The notes under the pieces were generated by a model, which was not told the origin of the DNA, ran no database searches, and was given only the letters and a program-made list of their open reading frames with translations. A DNA stretch of 31,198 nucleotides. It comes from Pelomyxa schiedti (taxonomy: Eukaryota; Evosea; Pelobiontida; Pelomyxidae). The DNA lies in contig JAHLWZ010001001.1 of NCBI GenBank assembly GCA_020536535.1, forward strand, positions 1 to 31,198, written 5' to 3'. The position numbers and the translations under genes were made by a program. Of this stretch, positions 9,916 through 21,336 are shown in pieces; the first letter of the stretch is position 1; each line of letters starts with the position of its first letter.

Positions 9916-12495
9916 TTACAAGAGGCGGCCGACAACTACAGTGACGTTGTCATGGCACTTTTTGTTTGTGATGGCCTTGTTAATAAGACATGCTGCCATG
10001 GCGTTGGCATCGGGTTCTTTGTTAATGAGGTCACAGGCTTCCTGGCCGGAAAATACATCCCAGACCTGTGTTTATGTGAGTGTATGGGCATTAGAATTCT
10101 GTTGGGAAGTGTTTACCCCGTCAGAGGCAATTACAACAAATGCAGTGGAGTTAAGGTCAGTTGCATCTACTGCGGGCGAAATGTGCGGGTCCGCTATTAT
10201 ACCAACATTGGTGTCCTTGAGATAAGAAACTCCAAGGGCTCGGGCAACAGAAATGCCTGATGTGTGGAATAAAAAAAAGAAACGATAAGAGCGGAAGGAA
10301 TGGAACCTCCAACTCTGGTTTGGTGGCTTTCAATGCCAAAGGCTTTTAGTCTCTCGTGCTCTGCCACTACCTTGTGCTCTCTGGAAAGTTCAAGTGCTTT
10401 TCCATCATGGCTGGGAAAAGAAAGAGAAAGCAATAAGACACGCAGAAGTAACTAGGACAATTCAAACCAGAAAAATGCACTGGAGTCCCCAACATTGCCG
10501 GACTGAATGTATCTTCGCCCCTGGTATCTCCATAAAAGAACGACAGTACAAGTAGTACCAACACACTCAAAAACCCGCATTTCTTGGTCGACCTATTTAG
10601 TAAGTGAGCCTGAATAATGGGGAAAAAGGCAAGTTACTTTGGCAAAGCAAGAGCGTATAAGATCCGCTGCATCCGTGGTAGGTGGGTTGGCTCCATAGAG
10701 CTCTGACAATACCTGAATATTTATTTACTGATCGAGCCGAAGAAAAAGCTAAAATACACGAGGGAAGATCTTCTTTGCAGCAAAGCTGGCATCTTTTCCC
10801 CCAAAACCATCAAATACAGCAAGTAATGCTCTATCAGGGTCCCCACACCAAGGATACTCATGAAAGTGCGCATCCTAAGTGAAAGTGAGTGATCAAAGGA
10901 GTGAGGAAAAAAAACCTCCATTTCCAATTTCCCTGTCTTGCCCCCAGGCAGCATGGGAGCTTTTTTATTTCCACGTCGCAACCCTGCTAAGTTGAAATCT
11001 TCATGTGAACCTGTCTCTCTCAACAAAGGGGGACGGCCACCAAGAAGATCCGTGATGGAAGATACATCACGACCCAGATCAAGAACTAAATGGTTGATCA
11101 AAATACAACATATTAGATGATGCTCACCAACAGGATTGGCACCAGGAAGGGATAAATTAGGAGCGGACTTAGCTGTTGAAATATATGAGGAACAATGTTA
11201 ACAACAAACAAAACAAAAGAAAGGATAAAGAATACTTGAGTGTGAGGCAGGGAGAGTCTGTGCATGTGGTATCACGCTTGTCACATACATTCCTGGAAGC
11301 ACAGCAGACTTGCTGCTGGTTGTAGTCACTGTAGGTGGTAAAGTGCTTGCAGTTGCTGTGCTCGTCCTTGTTGAAGGTGAAGGAGTCCCTGAACGCTATC
11401 AGTAAAGTTTACAAATAAAGAACAACAAACCAAGTTGTGGAGTATTTTTTATAACGTGTTGAGTAGCGAGCTGAAGAATCTCCCGCAATTTTTGGTTTTC
11501 AGCATGACTAGAGAAGAAATCGTCGTTAAATAGAAGTGAGCTTATGGAAATTTAAAACACCTTGCTTGTAGTTGTGCCCCACATTCCTCTATCTGCAAGC
11601 GCAATCTCTCCAGCAATTTTGTAGTTGCCTCTCGTTCACGTGACAGGGCTTCCCTCTGTTTAGTGATGGAGTCATTCTCTTGAAGTTCAGTTAGACTTGG
11701 TTGGGTTATTTGAATCCCGTCATACCTGCATAAAGTTGCTGAAAGCGAGCTTCACACTGCTCAAGTTCAGTTGACAGCTTTTGCATGAGGATTTCTTTCT
11801 CCGCTAATGCTGTTATGTCTTCTGGTCTCCCTTTTTGTTGAAATTCTTTCGGTATGTTAGATCGGGCCAGGGGGAAAAAAAAAGGTGGCACCTAAAAATC
11901 GCGCAAGCAATTGGTTATATTCTTCTTCAGTATGACGCTGTATAGATTCTGCAAGCAAGGTGAGCTGCGTGGTACAATTGGGAGTGACTCAACCTTGTTT
12001 GTACTTGTCTTGATTGAATTCCACAGTGGCAGGTGATTTTGACTGTGTTTCTTCTGGTTTTTCTGAGGTTTGTTTTAGCTCTCTGTGTGGCGAAACTGGT
12101 GATTTACTAGAAACAGAAGTTTTGCTTGTGGATGCAGATGGTGTTCCTGGAGGCAAAGTGGAGCAAGATTGAGAAGAGCGTGGTGAACCAGCGGATTTTA
12201 AGTCTGGCGAGGAAGGTGTGTTGAAGGTTTTTCTTTTCTTTGGTGTTGTTGTTGGAGTTGAAGAAGGTGAAGAAGAAGACGAAGAAGAAGACGACGATGT
12301 TGTCGATGATGATGTTGATGTTGATGTTGATGACGTGGAAGACGACGAGGACGAGGTGCCGTCACCAATTGGCTCGTATTTGTACTTGTTGTGCTGACTT
12401 TGGTGGTGTGTTTTGTGCCTGTGGTGTTTATGTCTCAGTGTGTGCTTTTCCTCGAAGTCCTTTGTTGGGTAGTAGCAAGAGTTGCAGAGTCCCAT
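9916..12495 (-). CDS. PP2C-family Ser/Thr phosphatase with Ser-rich and coiled-coil N-terminus
   Basis: Predicted metal-dependent protein phosphatase, about 650 residues in many short exons. Chosen start MGLCNSCYYP at 12495: Gly2/Ser6 and nearby cysteines suggest myristoylation and palmitoylation. The frame stays open upstream, so a longer start is possible. A His/Lys patch, a run of Ser/Thr (about 12240-12355) and a coiled coil follow (KEILMQKLSTELEQCEARFQ; REALSREREATTKLLERLRL). Then a Ser/Thr/Pro linker (about 11240-11390) leads to the phosphatase: MEDAH split across an intron, VFDGFGGKDAS, SGNVGDSSAFFW, GISVARALGVSYLK, FVVIASDGVWDVFSGQEACD and HDNVTVVV. All four metal-binding Asp positions (MED, DG, SDG, DN) are kept. 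The usual DGHGG reads DGFGG. The coiled-coil and phosphatase parts could be two genes, but I see no stop-plus-promoter gap between them. Confidence 0.83.
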
Positions 12496-12846
12496 AATCA
12501 GAGACCGCAGCAGAACAAAAACAACAACGAAGGCAACGACAGTAGCAAGGTCGATCCAGAGGGAGGGGGAAACGTGTGAGGGTGAATACTGTACGTGAGC
12601 GGCGAAAAGTGTGGATGGGATGTAAAGAAAAAAAAACGAAGGGAGAAAGTGGCTGGGTGAGAGCACGATACAAGGACAAAAACGAAGGGAAAAAAAAAGA
12701 ATAGAAAAGTACTCGATGTGCGTGCCCCTGCCAATTATTCTCTCCCCGATCAGATCGTACAAACAAAAAAAACGAAAAAAAGAAACAACTCAGAGATCTT
12801 GGTGGTTGGGAAAAATCACAGAGAATCACATCCAGTATGTTCTGCA
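12496..12846. other. Spacer between PP2C start and PTEN-like stop
   Basis: These 351 bases upstream of the PP2C gene are rich in purine runs (AAAAAAAAC, GGGAGAAAG) on the plus strand, pyrimidine on the coding strand. The PP2C frame remains open through most of it (to about 12762) with hydrophobic, low-complexity content, which I read as 5' UTR or promoter. No independent gene was recognised. Confidence 0.45.
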
Positions 12847-15674
12847 TCATGTTACCCATTGGTACTTCGGGAATAAAGAAAAAGGGCGCATCGTTTCTTC
12901 ACTTTCTTCATTGTGGGTGGAACAAGAGAAAATTGATTTTTTTTTTCTGCTACTCTGTGCTTGAGGGTGGTTTTGTGGGTCTGTTGGGAAGTTAAAGGCA
13001 AGGATAAAAAAATGGAAAGCACACAATGTCTGATAATCATCTATTATAACCCAATCTAAACGGAACGTGAGAAATGAACACAAGGAAAATGCCCAATACC
13101 TGTTTGCTGAGTGCGAGGCAGGCCACTGTGTTGTGGTGTCTCTTGACTGGGTGATGCTAATTGTGTGTTATTGGGGGAATGGTTGGTTGTGGTGTTGCTG
13201 GTTGATGTCGTAGTGCTGCAGGATGTGGTTGTGGTAGTGGCGGAGCCGATGTCCAATCCGTCCAATCCATCCACTTCATTCGATACAGCAGCATCAATAG
13301 CCGCTGCTATGTCATCGGCGTCTACATCAAAAGCCAGGTTGTTGTATGATGTTGCTGTGCCATCAGAATTATGCGACGTGGGAAGGAGAAGCCATTCCAA
13401 GTCGGCTGGTTCTGATGCCTCCTGCGTCTCAGTTTCTGGTTGTTCCAAGTCTTGCAGCTCGCTATCATTGTCGAAAGAGATACATTGTTGGTCACTAGCA
13501 TCCAACTGTGAGCGGTTAGATGATGAATTATAAAAATAAAAAGTTCTTTTTACAAACCCCAAGAGAAAAACGGCGGGCATTTTGAATAGCGTCTAGCCAT
13601 TCCTCCATCAACGCAGCGTTCTCTGCTTGTACATCCCAAGAAGTGGTCCGCCAACTATAATGCAGAAAAGGATTACAAAACAAAAGCATAAATAGGGGAA
13701 AAGGAGAAAAAGGGAAGCGTACGTATTCAAACTAACAACTATATGTATACCCAAATCGCAGATAGGGACCACACTGACAATTTCATCCAGAAGGATTTTC
13801 CCACAAGGTGTGGGACTCTAAATGAAGAAAGACATAAGTAAAAAAAGCCTAGACAGACAGGAAGTTACTTTAGGAGATGTGAAGTTCATCAAACTATTCC
13901 CCTTTAAAACAAACCTGTTAGGTAAAGAAACTGTCAGTTAAAAGAAACAAGACAGAATCATAACCATCTTTTTTTCCAGTTTTTCCATTTACTTCCTTGC
14001 TTTTTTAGCCACCCACTTTTCGCAATAACATATCCCTGAATTTGATGAGGCTAATACAAGGCCCAACAACTTACAGCAGTTTGCCCACAAGTATTTCTAG
14101 CTTTAGCGATTTTTTCTGGGCACAAGTTAAACCGTACGTCTACTTTTTCAAAAAAATACCTTGCACACTTGCGGGACCAATAGCTGGATCAACAAAAAAG
14201 CACATGGAACCATCTCCAATATTGAAACAGGCAATTTTAGTCACCAGCTGGGTTTCTAGAACATGATTCTGATAAAAATTAAAATAATGTTATTAGTTCG
14301 CCGGACTTACTGTAACAGTGTCTGGAAGATCTAGTACTGGTGACAGATTAAAGGACACACTAATGGAGAATCTACTTGGAAAGCTGATAACAGTTAAATA
14401 TAACTTAAGATGCTTTCTAATACCGGCTATCGTCTGCAGCACCGTCAATCGCAGATTTATTCAAAAAGAGAGTGCCATGCTCAACATATCCTGTGTGGAA
14501 ATTGAATCGACATACTTGCTCTGGTCTGGCAAAGGCAATTAAGAGAGGTACTGCTGATTCTTGTTGGGAAAATGAGTGGGAGTAAGATTGCACTCACTTT
14601 CCCATGTATGGAACATGATCGATAACCACAAGAATGTCTCCTTGGACAATGGCAGCTACATCAAAAATTATAGGCGAATCGCCAGTACATTCTCTGTGGA
14701 GAGTTCGATGAAATAGCTAGAGTCAATATAAACCTTGGGGCGGAGACAAATATTGGTGTAGTAGAACTGACTTGATATATTGATAACATAGGAGCAATAC
14801 CCGCAGACATTAGTAATGTAAACTGGAGGCTATTAGTTGAGGTTATTCTTCTTGTGTATTGCATAGCAAACCTGTGGGGTACAACTCAAAGTGATTTGGG
14901 TGATTTTCAAAGCATCAGGCTTAGGCGTTTGCTTGTTATGTAACAGGCGACTTAAATAATGAACATAACGCAGCTGACTAGGTCCAGAAACACCATTCTG
15001 GGTAACTGACCTTTGTCTTGCAAAAAAGTTGAGGGCATTATCGGGTTGATCGAAAAGCCCTTAAATTGGGAAGTCAAAAGGGAGAAGCCCAGTTCCGATA
15101 CTCACCACAGAGGAGGAAAAAACTGGCTATAACTGTTCCTGTCCTCCCTTTTCCAGCCTATTTCCAGTTAATACGTGCATTTCTCTTCTGCTCCATACGA
15201 GACAGTGGACAGCTACAATATTCAGTGGATCAGCAGCAAGCCAGCTGTACATGTCCATGACGAGTTTCAAGAGAACCCAAAAGGGTGGGGCATGGTGATC
15301 AGGAAAGGAACACCACATGTACTGAACCTGAAAGAAAGTAAGGAGAGGAGAAATTCAACAACACTTGCCTGGTAAGAAAACTTAGCGTAGTCATAATCCC
15401 TACCAGAGAGGTTAAAAATCATGTAGTGCCCTTTGTGGTGGGTCTCCATCATTCCGACTACATCATCAATAAAGTTTCTGTACGTGCTTTCCACCCCCTC
15501 AGCAGGGAATGACATTGCTTTTAAGACTATTACCCAACCACAAAGCTTTGGTTTGGAAAAAAAGTTACCAATGACTCTATCAGTGATATACGTCAGATCT
15601 AGATTGTACTTTCCGTCGTCAAAGCGATTCTTGTCGCCGGAGAAGCGAGTCCTTAGTGCCGTGTAGAAGGCCAT
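12847..15674 (-). CDS. PTEN-like lipid phosphatase with C2 and C-terminal PH domains
   Basis: Predicted phosphoinositide 3-phosphatase opposing PI3-kinase. Start MAFYTALRTRFSGDK at 15674. Phosphatase core: LDLTYITDRVIAMSFPAEGV, HHKGHYMIFNLSGRDYDYAK, FPDHHAPPFW (the Asp loop) and, across a 41-nt intron, the P-loop HC-LAGKGRTG, a C-x5-R site as in PTEN but with Leu where PTEN has Lys125. Then SGPSQLRYVHYLSRLL and a C2 domain (FNFHTGYVEHG, FLNKSAIDGAADDSRYP-like end). A PH domain follows in place of the PTEN tail: SGWLKKQGSKWKNWKKRWFV, LKGNSLMNF, WDVQAENAALMEEWLDAIQ. The C-terminus is acidic, then Thr/Ser/Asn-rich, ending RPFSLFPKYQWVT. The intron at 15368-15328 is GC-AG (GCAAGT donor). The stop is separated from the PP2C start by 351 bp. 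Similarity through all three domains is strong. Confidence 0.92.
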
Positions 15675-15866
15675 GACCCTTCGACCGTTTTTTTTCTTCA
15701 AAAAGTTTGCTTTTCTGCGCCATCAATCCATGTCATCACAAACTTCCACATAAAAACGAAGATAAGATTATTTTGGAGCTGCGTTTCGTTGTGTGTTGGG
15801 CAATACAATTCGGTATGAGGATTGGTGGGTGCCTGGGCCAAACCAAGTTGGAAGGCACGTATCTTG

Positions 15867-18800
15867 TCACCAGCCTTTCTCCACAATGTGGAGGTCGGGA
15901 GATAATTTGATTGCAGCATCAACAGTGAGGTCAGAATCTAGTTCTACTCCATCCGCGGTGCCAAACGCGGTTTCTTCGGCATTGAGCCCGCGGGGGAGGT
16001 TTTTCAGGAGTAATTGCTGGAGAGTTGTTTGGGAATCCACAGCAACCTTCTTGGTTCTTCCTTTGTATGTAATAGAAACTGGGTAATTTTAGTAAAGTGG
16101 TAGTATGCATACAGAAGGTACCTGTTGTGGTGGTCATAGCCGGGCTGCTCGAGGCTGCTGTGGTTGATGCTGCCGTTGTGCTTGGAGGAATATCTTCAGG
16201 TATCTTCTCTGCAGGAACAACGGCGGGGTATGCACACTCTGGCTGGTATTTAAGGAGAGCTTTAAATCCGGATATAGTGGATGCCCACATGCATTTGTTG
16301 CCGTTAGTATTTGTCATGCACAACGATCTGAATGTAGTTCGGCCTGGAGGTTGATTGGGTATTGGGGAGCACAGAACTTTGGTGAGAGATCCAGCAAAGA
16401 ATGCATGGATGCGACCGGCACTATCGGCGCCCCACACAATATTTGATTCTTCATCAATGCACAGGTCTTGCACAATTGGGACAAGTAAGGCTGAGGCTCC
16501 TTCCACGAGTCCAACTTCAATTTTTAAAATAAGTTCTGCTGTATTGGCATCACACACGGCAACACAGGTTCCTGCCGCACACCACATTTGCTCATTCTTT
16601 TCATGTACTTGCAAGGAAAAAACGGGGCTTCTCGCTGAGACCTTCATCTCTGTTTTGGCCTGCCATAAATGGCAATCGAATAAAACAATTGTGCCTTGGC
16701 AGCCCACCCATACCCAGCGCTTGTATTGCTTTATGCTTGACACAGGGTGAGAACTGACTACAAATTAGTGCCACAAAAGATAAAAAAGACCGATACCTGT
16801 CTAATTGGATGGTGTCTTGTAGATTTCTCTTTGTGAGATCGACAACAGCAATGCAACAATTGTCTGTTGGTGTCCCACACCACAGGTACTGCTTGTCATT
16901 GGTTGTTATAATACCAATACTGGAGATAATCCACCCATCCTGAAATATTTGTAGTGGTTGTTCAGCTATGTTGTTGGTCACTGAGAAGCTGTGCAGTAAC
17001 CCGTTGCAAGACCCGCACCATACACGATTATCGCAAAAAGCAAGTGCATATATTGCTGAGTTATGTAGTCTTACTGAAGTGAAAGTGGCTGTATTTGTTG
17101 GACTAACGGTGGTCAGTACAAGTTGCCCATCTTCACATCCAGCAAAGAGGGTATTATTCACCCACAACAGAGACCACACTGGTGTTTGTAGCTGTCCCTC
17201 ACCAACCTGCTCTTGTGAAAGAAGGCGCAGATTGCAAGCTGGGGGAGCTGCCGTTCCGGCCAATTGTAGTTTTTCCTTTATACTGCCATGGGACTTCACT
17301 GGTGTAATGTGCAACATTTGTTCCATCCGCAATACAATCTGCGTAGCTGTGAGGCGGTCATGAGGTACTCCAGACCAGCATCTTGGAAGAAGCTCCGAAA
17401 ATACTGGGGAAAAGGACTCCGGCAGTGTAGGGCGTAAGCCGTCCATGATATCAGTTTTCAGTTTTTGTTCCTTTATTTTCCCCAATGTGCAGTATTGTGG
17501 AAGACCAAGGAATTCATCATAAGGGGATACCCCAGAAGCAAGTTCATAAAATACCATAGATAAAGCATAAACATCTGAGGATTCATTGTACGATTTGGAG
17601 TGAACACTAAATACTTCTGGTGCAAAACACTGGTATTTGTCTTGGAATATGCCACCAATATCACCAATGGCTTTTTGACTAAGGCCTACAGTATATCAAT
17701 AGAGGTGTGAACATTTTTTAAGCAACCTAAATCAGATATTTTCGCATGGATCACCTCACTGGAGTCACTCAGAGAAAATATAAGAACGTTAGGGGAGCGC
17801 AAATCTGTATAGTTAAAGTAACGTAGCTTTCAGGGTAATTTAATGCTTCCTCACCTCTGTGTACAATAGGCGGAGAAAGTGAGTGAAGATATTCCAACCC
17901 TCTTGCTGTATCAAGGGCAATGAGATGCTTCTGTCTCCAATCAAGGGCCGTTCTCAGTACCAGGGAGTGCAAGTCACCAAATGAGGCAAACTTAACAGTT
18001 TTGAGTGAATACACATCAACACTTGAAAAAACCTCCATAACAAGCCCGAGTAACGGTGGGGCAGTAACACCGAGTAGTTGAATGACATATGGACAATCTA
18101 ATCCAGCCATTAGCTCCGCTTCTTTCTTAAAAGCAGAAAACCTCTCCACTTGCCCATATACATCAGTGTCCTATGTGATATGAGAAGGGAAGGTATTCCC
18201 AACTAGAACTTACAAGTTGTTTTATCGCTTTCCATGCAGTATCCTTCCCAGCCAAAGTGCATTTATACACTTCTCCAAATGTGCCTCCACCAAGTCTTCC
18301 TTGCATTACCACAGAGGAGCCAGGAATTAAGTTCAAATTAGATACAGATAAGTCCGGCGCAAGTGAATCCACCACCACATCGCATCCCCCTCGTTGACAA
18401 TAGACAACACGCTTCCCGCTGTTCAATGCCTGCGCAATATCCGAAAATAAGAAGTAAAACTGCTGGGCATCGCCTGGATGCTTTGGAACTGGACAGTGAT
18501 TGCATGCAACTTCCTTGATTATGGATGTTATAATTGGGGCATAGAAGGAATCCAAGCATGTATCTATTGCAGAAATTGCGTCACAGAAAAGGGTTGGGTG
18601 CACGAAACGTGCACATCTTGAATAAATATGGAGCTGATGTGTTGCGCCTGCCACACAGATAAATTCCACGCGTAAATGATGTAGCTGGTAGTTGCCGGTA
18701 TTAGACACACTGTTATCGCGCACAATTATGGCATTGTTCTTCCAGAACAGGTTTCCTACTGAATGGTGATCCTTCATTCCCAGAAGTCGCACAAGAACAC

Positions 18801-21336
18801 GACCAAATAAACCCATGGGGAGAGAATGAAAATTGTAAATCCTCCCATACTGGACTTCAGTTGAAGCAGGCACAGACGGCCATGCTGCACTTGCTTCTAG
18901 TGGTTCCTTTAGAGGTAGCAGATAAGGAATTAAATATCGTGATGCTATCGGTTCACTTGAGTAGCGTGAGAACATACTCAAAATTTGGCGGAAGGCTTAC
19001 TTGACCGTCTTGAGAGGGATCATTATATTGAAGTACTCCAAAAGACTGAGTAAAAATGGGTATTGCTCCTGTGGAAACTGTTTCCACATCAGTGGGAGGT
19101 GTTTAATATCAAGAATGCCATCCTTGATAAAGGAAGACTGTTTCACAGATATCACAGTAGAAAAAAGTGAGGCAAGAAATTCAGGATTTATCACGATAAT
19201 ATCTAAGGGAACGGTAAGGGAACTAGTGACTTGATGATGGATATTTAACTAAATTGCCGTGCAATGGCCGGGAAATACATTAAAGAGCCTACTTCATGGA
19301 AGAAGAGTGCAGCATTGGAAATATTTCCAGAGTCAATGCCACACTCTACGGCCATCTCACAAAATTGTGACCATTGCATAGTCTAGTGGCATTACATGGC
19401 TTTAGTATATTTGAAGTGACAAAAAGATGAAACCTGCGTTTTTTGCCGAATCAAACTGATTTTGTTATGTAACACAACCCAAGAACACTTGATCTTCTCT
19501 CGTAGAAAACGAAACTCTGTAACCACATCTACAAGGCAACTTTTGACGGCGGGAAAACCACTCCCCGATCGAGCATTCACTGGTAAACAATCGACAATTC
19601 TAAATCCTCTATTTTTGAACTGCTGCTGAATGCTTTTACACATGCTTTGTGCCTTTACTCCCACAACATCAGCATGCGTTCCGACAAGCAGAAGAGGAGG
19701 CTTGGTTGTGGGCACCAAGTTCACTATTTGAGTCAGGTAAAACTCAATGAAGGCCTCGTGCATGCGTGAAAGATTAAAAACTAATACAAAGAGTGATCGG
19801 CCTAGTTACATTAATGAATAGTCAAACGTGGATAATACATACCGGTAAGGAAAAATTGGTGAGTCTCCTGCAAGATAACCTGTCCACCAAAGTCATAAGA
19901 GCAAAACTCAACATTATTTATTGTGAATGGCGTCAAGTTCACCGATACGCCATCCGTGGATAACGGGATCTTGGTGCATGTGCCATGCAACTGATGGCAT
20001 AGACTTGTCTTTCCGACTGCAGCAGGGCCTAAGATAACCAGTTTTACCTGATTCCATCTGGTTTCTTCCCCCAGAGGAGCCTGCAGCAAGTAGTGTAACA
20101 GAGCAATTCGATCTGAGTAAATGGAGCTTGGTATATCAAGGTTTCGGTTACCACTAAGTTTTACTGTAGCACTCGGATTTTGCAAAACACGTGACAGTGT
20201 TGGCGGCAGAGTGGTTAATGCATTGTTCTCTAAGTTGATGTCAACAAGGCGGTCGCAGTACCCAATTTCATCAGGAAGTGTTAATATGCAGTTGTATGAA
20301 AGATCCAGTGTAGTTAATGCTCCCATCCTATTGATTTCGGCAGGTATCCATGAAATGTAATTGTGTGAAAAAATGATTTTGCACAAGGTATTAGACAGGT
20401 TCCTACAAAGGGCCACTGGGAAATACGGCATGTTATTTTTGCTGAGATTCACACATGTTAGACCAGAAAGTTCCCCAGTGCCAAAATGTTTTGGCAAGGT
20501 AGTTAATCCAACTTCATTTAGGATATACTCTCCAGTGGATTTTGCTTTTTCCAGTGCCGCCAATTTGAGAGCTTCATCTTTTGGCCAGTAGAGTTCCCAT
20601 AAGAACTTTGCAGCGTTATTATAAAACTTCTTCTTTTCTGGTTGACGAGGTATGAGGTCGGGTGGGACAACGGGGACTGGCGCAGAGTCCACTTTTAATC
20701 TTGTTTCCATGGAGCACGCCATCTCAAAGAAGATGTGTTCAATGTTTGTGTTACATTTAGCACTGGCCTCAAAGAAAGAGAAGTCCCAGCCCAAGCACAA
20801 CTCTCTTGCCTGCTCGACGGAAATAGCACGTTGATCTTCCAGATCGCACTTTGTCCCCACGCAACAGCCACTTGCATCTTCACAATACGAATCCATTGTG
20901 TGTCTCCAGCGTGTCAAATTTGTGAAAGACTCTGTGTCCGTGATATCATACACAAAGAAGACTCCTTGGGTCCCTCGGAATTGTCTTCAGTAGGGAAGTC
21001 AACAGGTAAGTTAAACAGAGTTGATAAACAAACGCGGCAGTGGGAGTTCGAAAGCGATCGTTCAGAAGAAGGTCCCAGATCTGGAGCACGATCCGCTTCC
21101 CGCGTACAATCAGTGGAGAAGACAATTTGAACGAAGCATCTTCAGTCGGAGCACTCGTATCAGTGAACGTACCGTCTATGTACCTATGAATCAGGGCTGT
21201 CTGGAGAAGGAATCAGTACATTAAAACCATACTTTGCAATCGAGAGTACCTTGCCCACCGACCTGTCACCAAGCAGAATTACTTTGAACAAGTGGTCAAA
21301 TGGTTCTTCGCCAACAAGACTGCGTTGCATCGTCAT
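15867..21336 (-). CDS. Roco kinase: Rab-like GTPase, LRR, Roc, COR, kinase, WD40, ubiquitin-like tail
   Basis: Roughly 1,600 residues. Start MTMQRSLVGEEPFD at 21336. (1) Rab-like GTPase: LFKVILLGDRSVGKTALIHR, RGTQGVFFVYDITDTESF, VGTKCDL, EASAK; switch II reads WDLLLNDRF instead of WDTAGQERF. (2) LRRs (about 20530-20170): LTTLDLSYNCILTLPDEIG and similar. (3) Roc: LVILGPAAVGKTSLCHQL, YDFGGQ, VGTHADVV. (4) COR: NAALFFHEVGSLMYFP, YGRIYNFHSLPMGLFGR. (5) Kinase: GRLGGGTFGEVYK, AWKAIKQL, VHRDLRSPNVL, SDLG in place of DFG, FAPEVF. (6) Propeller with VWSLLWVNNTLFAGCEDGQL and VWVGCQGTIVLFDC repeats. (7) A last exon of about 70 residues resembling a ubiquitin fold, ending at TGA 15867. Exons 1-4 are 21336-21250, 21200-21034, 20984-19843 and 19801-19434. 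An in-frame TAA (18997-18999) in COR needs a 24-nt intron, an error or a real truncation. Dictyostelium Roco kinases share the Roc-COR-kinase core; the N-terminal Rab is the novelty. Confidence 0.9.

Noticed and set aside
9850-10260. 136-codon plus-strand open frame after the ankyrin gene
   Set aside because: It is antisense to the PP2C C-terminal exons, which show SDG, GQEACD and DNVTVVV motifs on the minus strand.
10290-10380. tRNA-like text on the minus strand
   Set aside because: A few stem-like matches are present, but no acceptor stem closes, and the stretch codes for the PP2C segment GKALELSREHKVVAEHERLK.
12847-21336. Operon-like cluster of signalling genes (PTEN and Roco in tandem)
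   Set aside because: The genes are separated by ordinary intergenic gaps, are unrelated in sequence and show no shared motif that I could see. Adjacency alone is not evidence of joint function.
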